A stretch of DNA of 64,000 bases from Bryobacterales bacterium (GCA_016716385.1 JADJWL010000027.1:132850-196849), one strand, 5' to 3'. Counted from the first letter of the stretch, positions 16,510 to 26,365 are shown. The notes: generated by a model not told the origin, from the sequence alone. Numbers and translations are program-made.

Positions 16510-19341
16510 ATGCTCCGCTCTAGCTTCGTCTGCCTTGCCGCCGCCGGGCTTCTTCTCGCGAGTTGTTCGCGTGAAGCCGCGCCGTCACGCTACAAGGTGC
16601 CCAAGGGATTCACCGTCGAGTCCGCCTTGCCGCAAGGCAGAACGGTCTCGCTCATCCAGGTCACGTTCGACAGCCTCGGGCGTCCCGTTGTCTCGCAGGA
16701 GCGCGGGCATCCCACGATCCTGATCGACCAGGACGGCGATGGCGTTTTCGAAACCGAGAAGATCTTCAGCGACAAAGTGGAATATCTGCATGGTATGTGG
16801 TTTGCCGGCCGGACCCTGTACGCCATCGGCAACGACACCGTGAACAAGCAGGCTGGCCTCTACCGCCTCGAAGACACCGACGGTGACGATGTGGCCGATA
16901 CCTTCGAGATGCTCCACACGTTCACCGGGCGCATGGGCGAACACGGACCGCACGACATCCGCCGCGGTCCTGACGGACATCCCACGGTGATGCTCGGGAA
17001 CCATACGTTTGTCGAGCAGGAGTTGATCGATCCCAGCTCGCCGTACCGCGACTACGACGAAGTCCAGTTGCTGCCCAGCTACAACGACGCCCGCGGGCAC
17101 GCGGCGAACATCCGGGCGCCGGGAGGGGTCCTCCTGCGGCTGAACGTCGAGCGGAACCGCTACACGCTGCTCTTCGGCGGGTTTCGCAATGCGTTCAACC
17201 ACGCCTACAACCGCGACGGCGAAGCCTTCACGTTCGACAGCGACATGGAGTGGGACATCAACATGCCGTGGTACCGCGCCGTGCGCACCGTCCACGGCGT
17301 GCCGGGCGCGGACTACGGCTGGCGGACGGGCTCCGCCAAGCTGCCGGACTACTCCCTCGACACGCTGCCTCCGGTGCGCGAAGCCGGGCGTGGTTCCCCG
17401 GTCGGCGTCGAGTTCTACCAGCACCGCGTGTATCCGAAGGCGTATTGGGATGCGTTCCTCGAAGGGGACTGGTCCCGCGGGCGCATTCTCATCTCACAGA
17501 TGGTTCGCCAGGGAGCCTCGTATCGCACCGACCGTCCCGACCCCGTGGACTTCGTCTACGGCGAGCCGTTGAACGTGACGGACCTCGAAGTCGGCCCCGA
17601 CGGCTTTGTGTATTTCACGACGGGCGGGCGCGACACCGAGGGCGGCTTCTACCGGATCCGCTACACCCCGTCGTGGTGGGAGAAGCTGACGGCGCCGAAG
17701 GAACCCACCGGGCTTCTGGCGGTGGTCCGCCAGCCGCAGCCGCTGTCCAGTTGGGGCCACGCCGCGCTCGAGACAGCCAAGGAGTCGATGGGAGACGCCT
17801 GGGGCCGCGACCTGGCCGAACTGGCAAAGAATGCGAGCGCCGAACCCGCGGATCGGGTGCAGGCGTTGCTGCTGCTGGAACGCCTGGGGCCGAAGCCGAA
17901 CGCCGACTTGCTGCGTCCTCTCGCCGCCGATCCCGATCCATCGGTGCGCGCGGCGGCGATTCTCGTCGTCGGGATGCACCGCAGCGACCGCGCCAAAGCG
18001 ATCGCCGTCAGCGGCCTGCCCGACGCAGATCCATTCGTTCGCCGCCGTGCCGCCGAGTCCATCGTGCGCATGGGACTTTCGGCCGACCAGCCGTCGTTTG
18101 CGCCGGTCGACCAGGTCTACGCGCTGTTGAACGATGACGACCGCTTCGTCCGGTATGCCGGCAGACTCGCGCTGGAGCGCATCCCCCGGCAGGAGTGGCA
18201 GGCCAAGGCGCTCGACGAGACCGATTCCCGCGCCGCGATCGAGGCCATGGTGGCGCTGACCCGGACGGCCCAGTCCGACGCCGATCTGGAACCGGTTTTC
18301 AGCCGGCAATTGAACTGGTTCAAGCGCACCGATCTTTCGAGCGACGACCTCCTGCGGCTCCTCCGCGCCCACCACCTCACCGCGATCAAGGCGTCCAAGG
18401 GCGCGCCTGAGGCGCTGCGCAAGGAAGTGAGCGACCTGCTGCTCGCCCGGTTCCCACACCAGGACGAACGGCTCAACCGCGAACTCGCCCGGACCCTCGC
18501 CTACTGCGGCCAGCCGGAAGCCATTTCCGCCATCCTCAAGGCGATGCCGCGCGGCGACGAGAATCAGCAGCTTCAGATTCACTACGCCTATTGCCTCCGT
18601 ACCATGCAACAGGGCTGGACACCGGAGGACAAGCAGCAACTCATCCACTGGTTCCCCAGAGCGGCCAAGTGGCGCGGCGGAGCGAGCTTTACGGGCTTCA
18701 TCAACCTCCTGTTCGACTCCTCTCTTGCGTTCATGAGCAAGGAAGAGAAAGAACTGGCCTACCAGCGCGTGCCGGAGTTCGCCCCGGTCGATCCGAAGCA
18801 GCTTGACGAGCGCCAGCGGTCGCAGGTGGCGGTGGTGCAGCGGCGCAAGGGTGTCGAAGCGGTCAGCCCGGAGGAGATCTTCGAGTTCCAGATGTACGAC
18901 CCGATGACGCTCAAGGCAAGCGCCGAAGCCGGACGCAAAGTCTTCGAGGCCGAATGCGCGAACTGCCACCGCCACGGCGACCTGGGCAAGGACTTTGGGC
19001 CTGACTTGACCACGCTCGCCGCACGTTTCAAGAAGCAGGACGTCCTCGAAGCGATTCTGTGGCCCTCGAAGACCGTCTCAGACCAGTACCAAAGCTGGAT
19101 CGTCGAAACGAAGAGCGGCGATACAATCAACGGCCTGCTCGTCTCCGAAGCCGGCGGCAAGCTTGTCCTGAAGACGGCCGAAGTGGAGCGCCCGATCGAC
19201 ATTCCCGCGGCGGACGTCAGGGAGAAACGGATCTCGCAGATCTCGATCATGCCCGACAACCTGCTCGACGGCTACCGCATGAACGACATCAGCGACCTGA
19301 TGGCGTTCCTCATGGGAACCGGCCGGAAGGCCGCCGACTAG
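16510..19341 (+). CDS. PVC-type lipoprotein: NHL/propeller domain, HEAT-like repeats and one CxxCH haem site
   Basis: 943 residues with a lipobox (LLLASC, Cys ~19). Residues ~35-390 form a beta-propeller of the membrane-bound dehydrogenase/glucose-dehydrogenase-like type (GDGVFETEKIF, DTDGDDVADTFE, GPDGFVYFTTGG). HEAT-like helical repeats follow (~430-640, ADPDPSVRAAAILVVGM). The C-terminal cytochrome c-like module has one haem motif (CANCH, residue ~816) and the characteristic SKTVSDQYQSW and DISDLMAFL segments. This layout is common in Planctomycetes, Verrucomicrobia and Solibacter; the substrate is unknown. TATTCT ends seven bases before the ATG. The 3' end overlaps the convergent gene by four bases. 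Confidence 0.85.
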   Translation: MLRSSFVCLAAAGLLLASCSREAAPSRYKVPKGFTVESALPQGRTVSLIQVTFDSLGRPVVSQERGHPTILIDQDGDGVFETEKIFSDKVEYLHGMWFAGRTLYAIGNDTVNKQAGLYRLEDTDGDDVADTFEMLHTFTGRMGEHGPHDIRRGPDGHPTVMLGNHTFVEQELIDPSSPYRDYDEVQLLPSYNDARGHAANIRAPGGVLLRLNVERNRYTLLFGGFRNAFNHAYNRDGEAFTFDSDMEWDINMPWYRAVRTVHGVPGADYGWRTGSAKLPDYSLDTLPPVREAGRGSPVGVEFYQHRVYPKAYWDAFLEGDWSRGRILISQMVRQGASYRTDRPDPVDFVYGEPLNVTDLEVGPDGFVYFTTGGRDTEGGFYRIRYTPSWWEKLTAPKEPTGLLAVVRQPQPLSSWGHAALETAKESMGDAWGRDLAELAKNASAEPADRVQALLLLERLGPKPNADLLRPLAADPDPSVRAAAILVVGMHRSDRAKAIAVSGLPDADPFVRRRAAESIVRMGLSADQPSFAPVDQVYALLNDDDRFVRYAGRLALERIPRQEWQAKALDETDSRAAIEAMVALTRTAQSDADLEPVFSRQLNWFKRTDLSSDDLLRLLRAHHLTAIKASKGAPEALRKEVSDLLLARFPHQDERLNRELARTLAYCGQPEAISAILKAMPRGDENQQLQIHYAYCLRTMQQGWTPEDKQQLIHWFPRAAKWRGGASFTGFINLLFDSSLAFMSKEEKELAYQRVPEFAPVDPKQLDERQRSQVAVVQRRKGVEAVSPEEIFEFQMYDPMTLKASAEAGRKVFEAECANCHRHGDLGKDFGPDLTTLAARFKKQDVLEAILWPSKTVSDQYQSWIVETKSGDTINGLLVSEAGGKLVLKTAEVERPIDIPAADVREKRISQISIMPDNLLDGYRMNDISDLMAFLMGTGRKAAD

Positions 19342-20480
19342 AGGCCCACGGACGAGGCCAGCTCGATCTTCCTGCCGGACCGCCGGTCCTCGATGATCAG
19401 CTTTCCGCCTTCGAGCCGGATGTCGTCGACCCCGCGGAAGCCTTCCGGGACGCGGGTGTAGAACATCAGGAAGCGCGACGAGATCTTCGACTTCGCCGGC
19501 AGCCAACGGTAGGTTGGCGCGCCAAACAGCGAGCCGGTCGAAATCGCGTCACGGCGGGAGACGTCGTAGGGCTGCGTGGAGAATTCGAGCCCTCGCGCGA
19601 GGTTGCCGTCGGGCGGATAGAATTCCCAGATCTGCAGCCACGGGAACTCCTCGCGGCGGAACACGTAGCCAAGCAGCAGCCGCTTCTCCAGGTGCAGCGC
19701 CGTGACGAACGCGTGCGGCCGCGTGGGATCCATCAGCGTCGTCGTGTGGTCGCCCGAATTCGGCGGATTGGGCACGGCGCGGAGGTCGACGCGACCGCCG
19801 TCCGCCGTCGGGGCGAACGGCCAGGTGAAGTCCATTCCGGATGGCAGGCGGTGCGGCAGCGCCCCCGGGCGAGCGCGGTACGGACGCGTCTGCGATGGGC
19901 CCGCCGACTGGTCCACCACGGTGACCTCCGGAGCCAGGAACGGCTTGCCGATCGTCGCGTGCTCCGCCCAGACCACAGGCCGGTCGAAGCCGAGCAGGTT
20001 CTCGAGCGTACTCTCCACCGCGACAACGTTTTCACCGTCCACCAGCCGCACCGTCCGTGAGTAGTTTTCGCGCAGGATGGGCAGTTCGACGGACTGCGTG
20101 ATCCAGCTCTCCTTGCCTCTCTTGCCTGAACTGTCGAGCTTCCAAGGCAGGGCGTGGGCCTCGCCATGCCCCGTCAGTCCGGCCTTCTGTTCTTCGGGCG
20201 ACACCGGTCCGAAACCGTCGACGCAGACGAAGTGGCCAAGCGAGAACCCGCGGTGCGGCTGACCGCCGCGCGGGTAGCGGACGGGATTCCACAGCGGACT
20301 CAGCTTTTCCGGATCGCCGGCGAGCGTCAACTCGACGAAGGCGCCGCCAAGCGGCAACACCGTCAGGTTGACCTGTTCATTCGAAAGCCGGATGGCCGGA
20401 CGGCCTTCGAACCGGGCATCGGTGGCGACCTGGGCGGAGACCGCCAGGGGGAGAAGAAGGAGGAGCGAGCGGGCGTCCAT
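19338..20480 (-). CDS. secreted galactose-mutarotase-like fold protein, function unknown
   Basis: 380 residues with a signal peptide (RSLLLLLPLAVSAQ). The beta-rich body suggests an aldose-1-epimerase/galactose-mutarotase-like sandwich (residues ~28-330: IRLSNEQVNLTVLPLGGAFV, NPVRYPRGGQPHRGFSLGHF, PLWNPVRYP). I do not recognise catalytic residues firmly, so no reaction is assigned. A TATAAT at 20489-20494 (minus strand) ends eight bases before the ATG, suggesting a leaderless transcript independent of the hook gene upstream. Convergent with, and overlapping, the CxxCH lipoprotein gene. Confidence 0.65.
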   Translation of the reverse strand: MDARSLLLLLPLAVSAQVATDARFEGRPAIRLSNEQVNLTVLPLGGAFVELTLAGDPEKLSPLWNPVRYPRGGQPHRGFSLGHFVCVDGFGPVSPEEQKAGLTGHGEAHALPWKLDSSGKRGKESWITQSVELPILRENYSRTVRLVDGENVVAVESTLENLLGFDRPVVWAEHATIGKPFLAPEVTVVDQSAGPSQTRPYRARPGALPHRLPSGMDFTWPFAPTADGGRVDLRAVPNPPNSGDHTTTLMDPTRPHAFVTALHLEKRLLLGYVFRREEFPWLQIWEFYPPDGNLARGLEFSTQPYDVSRRDAISTGSLFGAPTYRWLPAKSKISSRFLMFYTRVPEGFRGVDDIRLEGGKLIIEDRRSGRKIELASSVGL

Positions 20481-20488
20481 GTCCCGCC

Positions 20489-20494
20489 ATTATA
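20489..20494 (-). promoter_or_regulatory. TATAAT -10-like element 8 bases before the mutarotase-like gene
   Basis: On the minus strand, ACTTATAAT is followed by GGCGGGAC and then the ATG of the gene ending at 19338. The eight-base gap equals that of the SurA-like, esterase and beta-lactamase genes. Confidence 0.45.
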
Positions 20495-20510
20495 AGTCGT
20501 GCGCCAGGGA

Positions 20511-21644
20511 CTACCGGATGATCTGGTTCAGGTCCTCGCGCATCTGGTCGGAAACGAGGAACGCCCGGGAATTGGCCTGGTAGCCGCGCTGGAAGACGAT
20601 CAGCTTGGTAAACTCGCGCGCCAGATCCGTCGTCGATTGTTCGAGCATGCCGCCGAGGATCTCCACCCCGGCATTGGGCCCGGTGAGCAATTCGGCTTCG
20701 CCGCTTTCCGGCGTCAGCGTGTACATGCCGCCGTTGAGCGCCCGCAGCCCTTGGGGATTCGCCACCCGCGCCACGGCAAGCTGTGCCACGGTCTGTACGT
20801 CGCCGTCGCCAAAATGCGCCAGGACGAGCCCGCCATCCGCAATGGAGTACCCTGCCACCGGTGCGGCGGCGCGCCCGTCCTGGCTGGAGGCAAAGTCAGA
20901 ATCCCCGCCAAAGAGCGTCACCGATTCGAACGATACCGTAAACGGACCCACGCCCCCGCCGGCGAATCCGAGCGGCGGCGTGAGGAACCGGCCGTCGGGC
21001 GTACTCCCCACCAGCGATTCTCCGGCGGGCTGGCCATCGACGCTTCCGGTCAACCGCCACGCATTGCCCGCCTCGCGCTGCACCGTCAGGCGGAACGTGC
21101 GGCCCACGCCCGCGGCGTCGTAGACGGTGGCGAGGAACCCGGTCGATTCCCCAACGGGAAGCTCGGCGCTGACGTTGCCGAGCAGTCTGATGGCCGTCGT
21201 GGCGGCGGGCGGGCGCCCCTGGGGCAACACGATGTCCGCAGCCACCGCGGCGCCCGCTCCAAACCCCTGGACGCGGCTGCCGTCGGGCAACGTCAGGTGG
21301 CGGACGCCGGCGGCGTCCGGTCCCACGCGGAAGCTGCCGCCCCGCGTGTAGGCGGGCTGGCCCGCTGCGTCGGTCGCAACGAAAAAGCCGTTCCCGGAGA
21401 GCGCCGCATCGAGAGGAGAAGGAGAGAACTCGAGCGCACCCTGCCGGAACACCCGCACCGCTGCCGGAGACATCGTGCCGAGCCCTTTCGGCTTGGCGTC
21501 CATTGCCTGGGTCATCAGGTCGCGGAACTGGACGTCCGAGGCCTTGTAGCCGGCGGTGCGCGCGTTGGCGAGGTTGTGCGCCACCGTGTCGACCGCGCTC
21601 TGAAAGCCGAGCATACCGGACATTGAGGTGTAATAGGCGCTCAT
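20511..21644 (-). CDS. flgE: flagellar hook protein FlgE (orphan locus)
   Basis: 377-residue hook/rod family protein. The N-terminal rod motif is YYTSMSGMLGFQSAVDTVAH followed by NLANARTAGYKASD (start MSAYYTS). The middle includes LSGNGFFVATDAAGQPAYTR, the conserved 'GNGFFV' D1 strand. The C-terminus GGMLEQSTTDLAREFTKLIV followed by FQRGYQANSRAF is the flagellar basal-body C-terminal motif. Length favours FlgE over the ~260-residue FlgG/FlgF. No other flagellar gene is within the window, which is unusual because flgE normally sits with flgD and fliK. ATG at 21644 was chosen because the motif starts there. Confidence 0.87.
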   Translation of the reverse strand: MSAYYTSMSGMLGFQSAVDTVAHNLANARTAGYKASDVQFRDLMTQAMDAKPKGLGTMSPAAVRVFRQGALEFSPSPLDAALSGNGFFVATDAAGQPAYTRGGSFRVGPDAAGVRHLTLPDGSRVQGFGAGAAVAADIVLPQGRPPAATTAIRLLGNVSAELPVGESTGFLATVYDAAGVGRTFRLTVQREAGNAWRLTGSVDGQPAGESLVGSTPDGRFLTPPLGFAGGGVGPFTVSFESVTLFGGDSDFASSQDGRAAAPVAGYSIADGGLVLAHFGDGDVQTVAQLAVARVANPQGLRALNGGMYTLTPESGEAELLTGPNAGVEILGGMLEQSTTDLAREFTKLIVFQRGYQANSRAFLVSDQMREDLNQIIR

Positions 21645-21901
21645 GCACGGCCCGACGGTGCACGTCGTCTGCCGTGACGGAACCGCAACAAAACACGAGA
21701 CCCCGCTCCGCGGGCGCGCCATCGTGATGCCATCCGCGCCAAAAACCCGCCGCACTCGCGGCAGTTGGGGCAGATCGCCCACTCCAGCCCAGCCAGCACC
21801 TCCGCCAGGTGAGTGCTACTTCCCAGTGCAGCCGGAAGTTAGCGTTTCGGGACGGCTTTGGCCCGATGGGTGCTACCTTGGCCGTGAGGAATCCACGCAC
21901 A

Positions 21902-24622
21902 ATGAGCTCGTCCCTGAAAAAAGAGCAGTCCATGAGTTCGGTCTACACCCGGCGCCAGCCTCTCGATATCTTCTTCACACCGAAGAACGTGGCGGTCATT
22001 GGCGCTACAGAAACCCCGCAGAGCGTCGGCCGCACGCTGCTGTGGAATCTCATGAGCAGCCCCTTCGGCGGGACAGTCTACCCGGTCAATCCGAAGCGTC
22101 CCAACGTCCTCGGGATCAAGGCGTACAAGTCCGTCAAGGATGTTCCGGATGCCATCGACCTGGCCGTGGTGGTCACGCCGGCGGCGACGGTGCCGGGCGT
22201 GATCTCAGAGTGCGCCGATGCCGGAGTGAAGGGCGCCATCGTGATCTCGGCGGGGTTCAAGGAAGCCGGTGCGCACGGCGCCGAGCTGGAGCGGAAAGTC
22301 CTCGAGGAAGCCCGCCGCGGCGGCATGCGCATCATCGGACCGAACTGCCTGGGGGTGATGGCGCCCTGGTCCGGGATGAACGCCACGTTCGCCACGACGC
22401 TGGCCCGCGCCGGTAATGTCGGGTTCATCAGCCAGTCCGGCGCGCTCTGCACGGCGATCCTTGACTGGAGCCTGCGCGAGCTTGTGGGGTTCAGCGCCTT
22501 CCTGTCGATCGGCTCGATGCTCGACGTGGGCTGGGGCGACCTCATTTACTACCTGGGCGACGACCCGCGCACGAAATCCATCGTCATTTACATGGAGACC
22601 ATCGGCGACGCGCGGTCGTTCCTGTCGGCGGCACGGGAAGTGGCGCTCACCAAGCCGATCATCTTGATCAAGGCCGGGCGCAGCGAAGCGGCAGCGAAGG
22701 CCGCCGCGTCGCACACCGGGTCCATGGCCGGCAGCCACGAGGTCCTGGAGGCCGCGTTCCGCAGGGCTGGCGTCCTGCGCGTCGACCGCATCAGCGACCT
22801 GTTCTACATGGCGGAAGTCCTCGCCAAGCAGCCGCGTCCACGGGGCCCCAAGCTGACCATCCTCACGAACGCCGGCGGGCCGGGCGTGCTCGCTACGGAC
22901 GCTCTGATGGCCGAGGGGGGCGAGCTGACCGAACTGGCGCCCGAGACCATGGAGAAGCTGAACGCGATCCTGCCTCCTCACTGGAGCCGCCAGAATCCCA
23001 TCGACATCCTGGGAGACGCCGGACCGGACCGCTATGCGAAGGCCGTCGAGATCGTCGCCAAGGATCCCAACAGCGACGGCCTGCTCGTCATCCTGACCCC
23101 TCAGGGCATGACCTCGCCCACGGAGATCGCCGAGCAACTGCGTCCCTACGCGCGCATCGAGGGCAAGCCGATCCTGGCAAGCTGGATGGGCGGCGCCGAC
23201 GTAGCCGGAGGCGAAGCCGTGCTCAATCGCGCCGACATCCCAACCTTCCCGTATCCCGACACCGCCGCCCGCGCCTTCCAGTACATGTGGCGCTACAGCT
23301 ACAACATCCGCGGCATTTACGAGACGCCCCTGGCTCTTCCGGAATCGGAACCGGTCGACCGCGGCGCCGTGGACGCGATGCTCGCGGCAGCCCGCAACGC
23401 GGGACGGACGATCCTCACGGAGTCGGAGTCGAAGCAGGTTCTAAAGGCCTACGGGATTCCAGTGGTCGAGACCGTGGTGGCGCCGACTCTGGACGAAGCC
23501 GTCGCGGTATCGGCGCGGATCGGCTATCCGGTGGTGCTGAAACTGTATTCGGAGACCATCACGCACAAGACCGACGTCGGCGGCGTTCAGCTCAACCTGC
23601 TCGATGAGACGGCAGTCCGCGCAGCCTGGACGGCGATCGAAACCGGCGTGCGCGAGAAAGCGGGCGAAGGCCACTTCCAGGGCGTGACGGTGCAGCCAAT
23701 GGTGAGCACGTCGGGCTACGAGATCATCCTCGGCAGCAGCCTCGATCCGCAGTTCGGCCCGGTGCTGTTGTTCGGAGCGGGTGGTCAGTTGGTTGAAGTC
23801 TTCCGCGACCGCGCCCTGGCTCTGCCGCCTCTGAACACCACGCTGGCCCGGCGCATGATGCAGGAGACCAGGATCTACACTGCGCTCCAAGGCGTGCGCG
23901 GGCGCAAGAGCGTCGACCTGGCCGCTCTCGAGCGGCTCATCGTCCGCTTCAGCCAGTTGGTTGCCGAGCAGCCCTGGATCAAGGAGATCGACATCAATCC
24001 TCTGCTGGCCACCTCCGACAGGCTGATGGCGCTCGATGCGCGCGTGATTCTCCATCCCCCGGAGACCAACCTGGAAGCGCTGCCCAAACTTGCCATCCGT
24101 CCGTATCCCTCGCAGTACGCGGAGGATTTCACGCTGAAAAACGGCGCCGTCGTCCGGATCCGCCCCATCCGGCCCGAGGATGAACCGAAGATGGTCCACT
24201 TCCACGAGACCCTCTCGGAGGAATCGGTCTACTTCCGCTATTTCCACATGCTCAATCTGAGCCAGCGCATTGCCCACGAGCGGCTCACGCGGATCTGCTT
24301 CATCGATTACGACCGGGAAATGGCACTGGTCGTCGAGCACGATGCCCAGATCATCGGCGTGGGGCGGCTGACGAAACTCCACGCCACGCGGGACGCCGAA
24401 TTCGCCATCATCCTTTCGGACGCCTACCATCACCAGGGGCTCGGCTCGAAACTCGTCGGCCGGTTGCTCGAAATCGCCGAAAAAGAAGGCGTCGGGCGGG
24501 TTGTCGCCGAGATCCTGCCGGAGAATACGGCGATGCAGGCAGTATGCCGGAAACTCGGGTTCAAACTGCGCCACAGCCCGGAAGACGAAGTGGTCAGCGT
24601 CCAGAAGACGTTCGGCGTATAG
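21902..24622 (+). CDS. ADP-forming acyl-CoA synthetase / GNAT acetyltransferase fusion (Pat/AcuA-type architecture)
   Basis: 906 residues. Residues ~20-480 are the CoA-binding and ligase alpha domains (NVAVIGATETPQSVGRTLL, GFISQSGALCTAILDW, SHTGSMAGSHEVL). ~515-740 form an ATP-grasp beta domain (KQVLKAYGIPVVETVVAPT, HKTDVGGVQLNL). ~760-900 are a GNAT domain (VRIRPIRPEDEPKMVHFHET, HHQGLGSKLVGRLLEIAEKE). The order matches protein lysine acetyltransferase Pat/PatZ. His271 in the SHTGS motif occupies the phospho-histidine position of active ADP-forming acetyl-CoA synthetases, so ligase activity may be retained. ATG at 21902 was chosen for an upstream GAGGA; ATG 21932 is possible. Diverges from flgE. 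Confidence 0.87.
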   Translation: MSSSLKKEQSMSSVYTRRQPLDIFFTPKNVAVIGATETPQSVGRTLLWNLMSSPFGGTVYPVNPKRPNVLGIKAYKSVKDVPDAIDLAVVVTPAATVPGVISECADAGVKGAIVISAGFKEAGAHGAELERKVLEEARRGGMRIIGPNCLGVMAPWSGMNATFATTLARAGNVGFISQSGALCTAILDWSLRELVGFSAFLSIGSMLDVGWGDLIYYLGDDPRTKSIVIYMETIGDARSFLSAAREVALTKPIILIKAGRSEAAAKAAASHTGSMAGSHEVLEAAFRRAGVLRVDRISDLFYMAEVLAKQPRPRGPKLTILTNAGGPGVLATDALMAEGGELTELAPETMEKLNAILPPHWSRQNPIDILGDAGPDRYAKAVEIVAKDPNSDGLLVILTPQGMTSPTEIAEQLRPYARIEGKPILASWMGGADVAGGEAVLNRADIPTFPYPDTAARAFQYMWRYSYNIRGIYETPLALPESEPVDRGAVDAMLAAARNAGRTILTESESKQVLKAYGIPVVETVVAPTLDEAVAVSARIGYPVVLKLYSETITHKTDVGGVQLNLLDETAVRAAWTAIETGVREKAGEGHFQGVTVQPMVSTSGYEIILGSSLDPQFGPVLLFGAGGQLVEVFRDRALALPPLNTTLARRMMQETRIYTALQGVRGRKSVDLAALERLIVRFSQLVAEQPWIKEIDINPLLATSDRLMALDARVILHPPETNLEALPKLAIRPYPSQYAEDFTLKNGAVVRIRPIRPEDEPKMVHFHETLSEESVYFRYFHMLNLSQRIAHERLTRICFIDYDREMALVVEHDAQIIGVGRLTKLHATRDAEFAIILSDAYHHQGLGSKLVGRLLEIAEKEGVGRVVAEILPENTAMQAVCRKLGFKLRHSPEDEVVSVQKTFGV

Positions 24623-24626
24623 CGCA

Positions 24627-26339
24627 CTAGAGCCGCGGCTTGGGCGGCTGCGAGGGCTTCCAGGGAAAGACTCCCTGACGCTTCATCGGGCGGCGGTAGA
24701 CGTGGTCCCCTGCCGTCACGTAGAGCGTGTCGAGCGACGGGCCGGCGAAGACCGCGTTCGAGATATTCTTGCCGCCGGGCTTCAACAGCACCGCCGAAGT
24801 CCTCCCGGCGGGGTCGGAAATCTGAAGCCCGAGCCGTGTGCAGACATAGACGAAGCCTTCGCTGTCCACCGTGAATCCGTCCGCGCCGGACCGCGTCTGC
24901 CCTTCGGAGGTCTCGTCCTCGATCTCCAGGCGGTGAAACGGCAGGCCGTGCACGAGCGACCCGTCCGCCTGGACCTGAAACGACCACACCCAGCGGTTGA
25001 CTGAATCCGCCACAAGCAGCAGCGACTGGTCCGGAGACAGCCCGACACCGTTGGGAAACGCAATCCCCTCGTGCACCACCCGCTTCTCTCCCTGGCGGTT
25101 CACGAACCAGACGCGCTTGGCCTGAGGCTCCGTGAAGTACACTTCCCCGCCCGTCGTCACGGCAAGGTCGTTCGAACCGGCGCCCTCGGCGATCACCGAC
25201 TCGGCGCCGTTCCTGTCGTACGCAACGATTCGCCGCTTCCCGTTCTGGCAGGCGTAGAGACGCCCGTCAGGACCGAACATGAGGCCGTTGGCGCCGCCGG
25301 TGTCCTCTTTGAACACACTGACTCTGCCGGAAGCGTGATCGATCCTGTGAATCCGGTTGTTCGGAATGTCGGAGAAGTAGACGTTTCCGTCCGGATCCAC
25401 CGCGGGCCCCTCGGTGAACTTGTGCCCGCTGCTCACTCGCTCCCATTCGATCGACGGATCGACGAAGCGGGACGCGAACGAAGTGAGCGGCTTGGCGACC
25501 GGACGGGTCCAGTCCCGCCACACCCAGCGCAGCGCATCGGGCAGCAGGGGTCCGCCATGCTTCATGTTGTGGCCCTCGTTGCCGACAACCAATTTGGCGT
25601 CGTAGCCCGCCAGGTCCAGGGCCGCGATCATATCCTGGTTGCTTTGGATGTTCACGTCGCCCGTCCCGTCCTGGAGGAACACGCGCAGCGGCTTCCCTTC
25701 GAACTTGCGCACCTGTGACGGCAGAATGAGCGCCCCACGCTGGTGCGTGAAGCCCGCAATGAAGCTGACCACGCGCCGGAAGGCATCCGGCCGCTCCCAG
25801 GCCGCGGTGAACGAGCAGTTCCCGCCGGACGAGGCCCCGGACAGCGCGCGCAAATTCGGATCGTCGGTTAGGTTGTACGACTTGCCGACCAGAGGCAGGA
25901 TCTCATCGATCAGGAACCGTGCGTAGCGGCCCGTCGCCGCATCGTACTGGAAACTGCGGTAGAAGCGCGCCTGTTCGCCCGGGCGCCGCGCCGGCAGCAC
26001 TCCCGGGCTGATGAAGATGCCGATCGTGACCGGCATCTCCCCTTTGTGGATCAGGTTGTCGAATACGATCGGGACGCGCGAGTGTCCAGTCTCATTGACG
26101 AAGTTGGCGCCGTCCTGAAAGATCATCACCGCCGCGGGCCGCGCCGGATCGTACTGGGCCGGCACGTAGATCCAGTAGTCGTGCACGGTTCCGGGGTAGA
26201 CCGCACTCGTGTTGAGCGTGTGCTTCGTAACCTTGCCTTGGGGCACTCCGGGCTGCCGCGCGGAGTCCGGGCCGTAAGGGTATTCCTCCGCGAAGAGCAG
26301 CGGACTGAGGGCAAGGGGAAGAAAGGAGCGGCGCAGCAT
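24627..26339 (-). CDS. secreted esterase (EsD/Fes type) fused to SMP-30/gluconolactonase propeller
   Basis: 570 residues with a signal peptide (SFLPLALSPLLFA). Residues ~30-290 are an alpha/beta-hydrolase of the enterochelin/feruloyl-esterase type, with nucleophile Ser in GASSGGNCSF and GNEGHNMKHGG likely carrying the catalytic His. Residues ~305-560 are an SMP-30/gluconolactonase six-bladed propeller (FTEGPAVDPDGNVYFSDIP, LMFGPDGRLYACQNG, FPNGVGLSPDQSLLLVAD). Such fusions probably act on plant-derived esters or sugar lactones in the periplasm; the substrate is inference. TATCAT at 26348-26353 ends eight bases before the ATG. Confidence 0.85.
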   Translation of the reverse strand: MLRRSFLPLALSPLLFAEEYPYGPDSARQPGVPQGKVTKHTLNTSAVYPGTVHDYWIYVPAQYDPARPAAVMIFQDGANFVNETGHSRVPIVFDNLIHKGEMPVTIGIFISPGVLPARRPGEQARFYRSFQYDAATGRYARFLIDEILPLVGKSYNLTDDPNLRALSGASSGGNCSFTAAWERPDAFRRVVSFIAGFTHQRGALILPSQVRKFEGKPLRVFLQDGTGDVNIQSNQDMIAALDLAGYDAKLVVGNEGHNMKHGGPLLPDALRWVWRDWTRPVAKPLTSFASRFVDPSIEWERVSSGHKFTEGPAVDPDGNVYFSDIPNNRIHRIDHASGRVSVFKEDTGGANGLMFGPDGRLYACQNGKRRIVAYDRNGAESVIAEGAGSNDLAVTTGGEVYFTEPQAKRVWFVNRQGEKRVVHEGIAFPNGVGLSPDQSLLLVADSVNRWVWSFQVQADGSLVHGLPFHRLEIEDETSEGQTRSGADGFTVDSEGFVYVCTRLGLQISDPAGRTSAVLLKPGGKNISNAVFAGPSLDTLYVTAGDHVYRRPMKRQGVFPWKPSQPPKPRL

Positions 26340-26365
26340 CGCCCCTCATGATACAGCGGCGGTGA

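Noticed and set aside
19338..20480. Assigning aldose 1-epimerase activity
   Set aside because: Fold resemblance only; the conserved catalytic His and Glu could not be placed with confidence.
21641..21799. Small minus-strand frame with CPNCRECG ending in ATGA overlap with flgE
   Set aside because: Starts only at GTG, quickly becomes Arg-rich and has no recognised family; the overlap alone is not enough.
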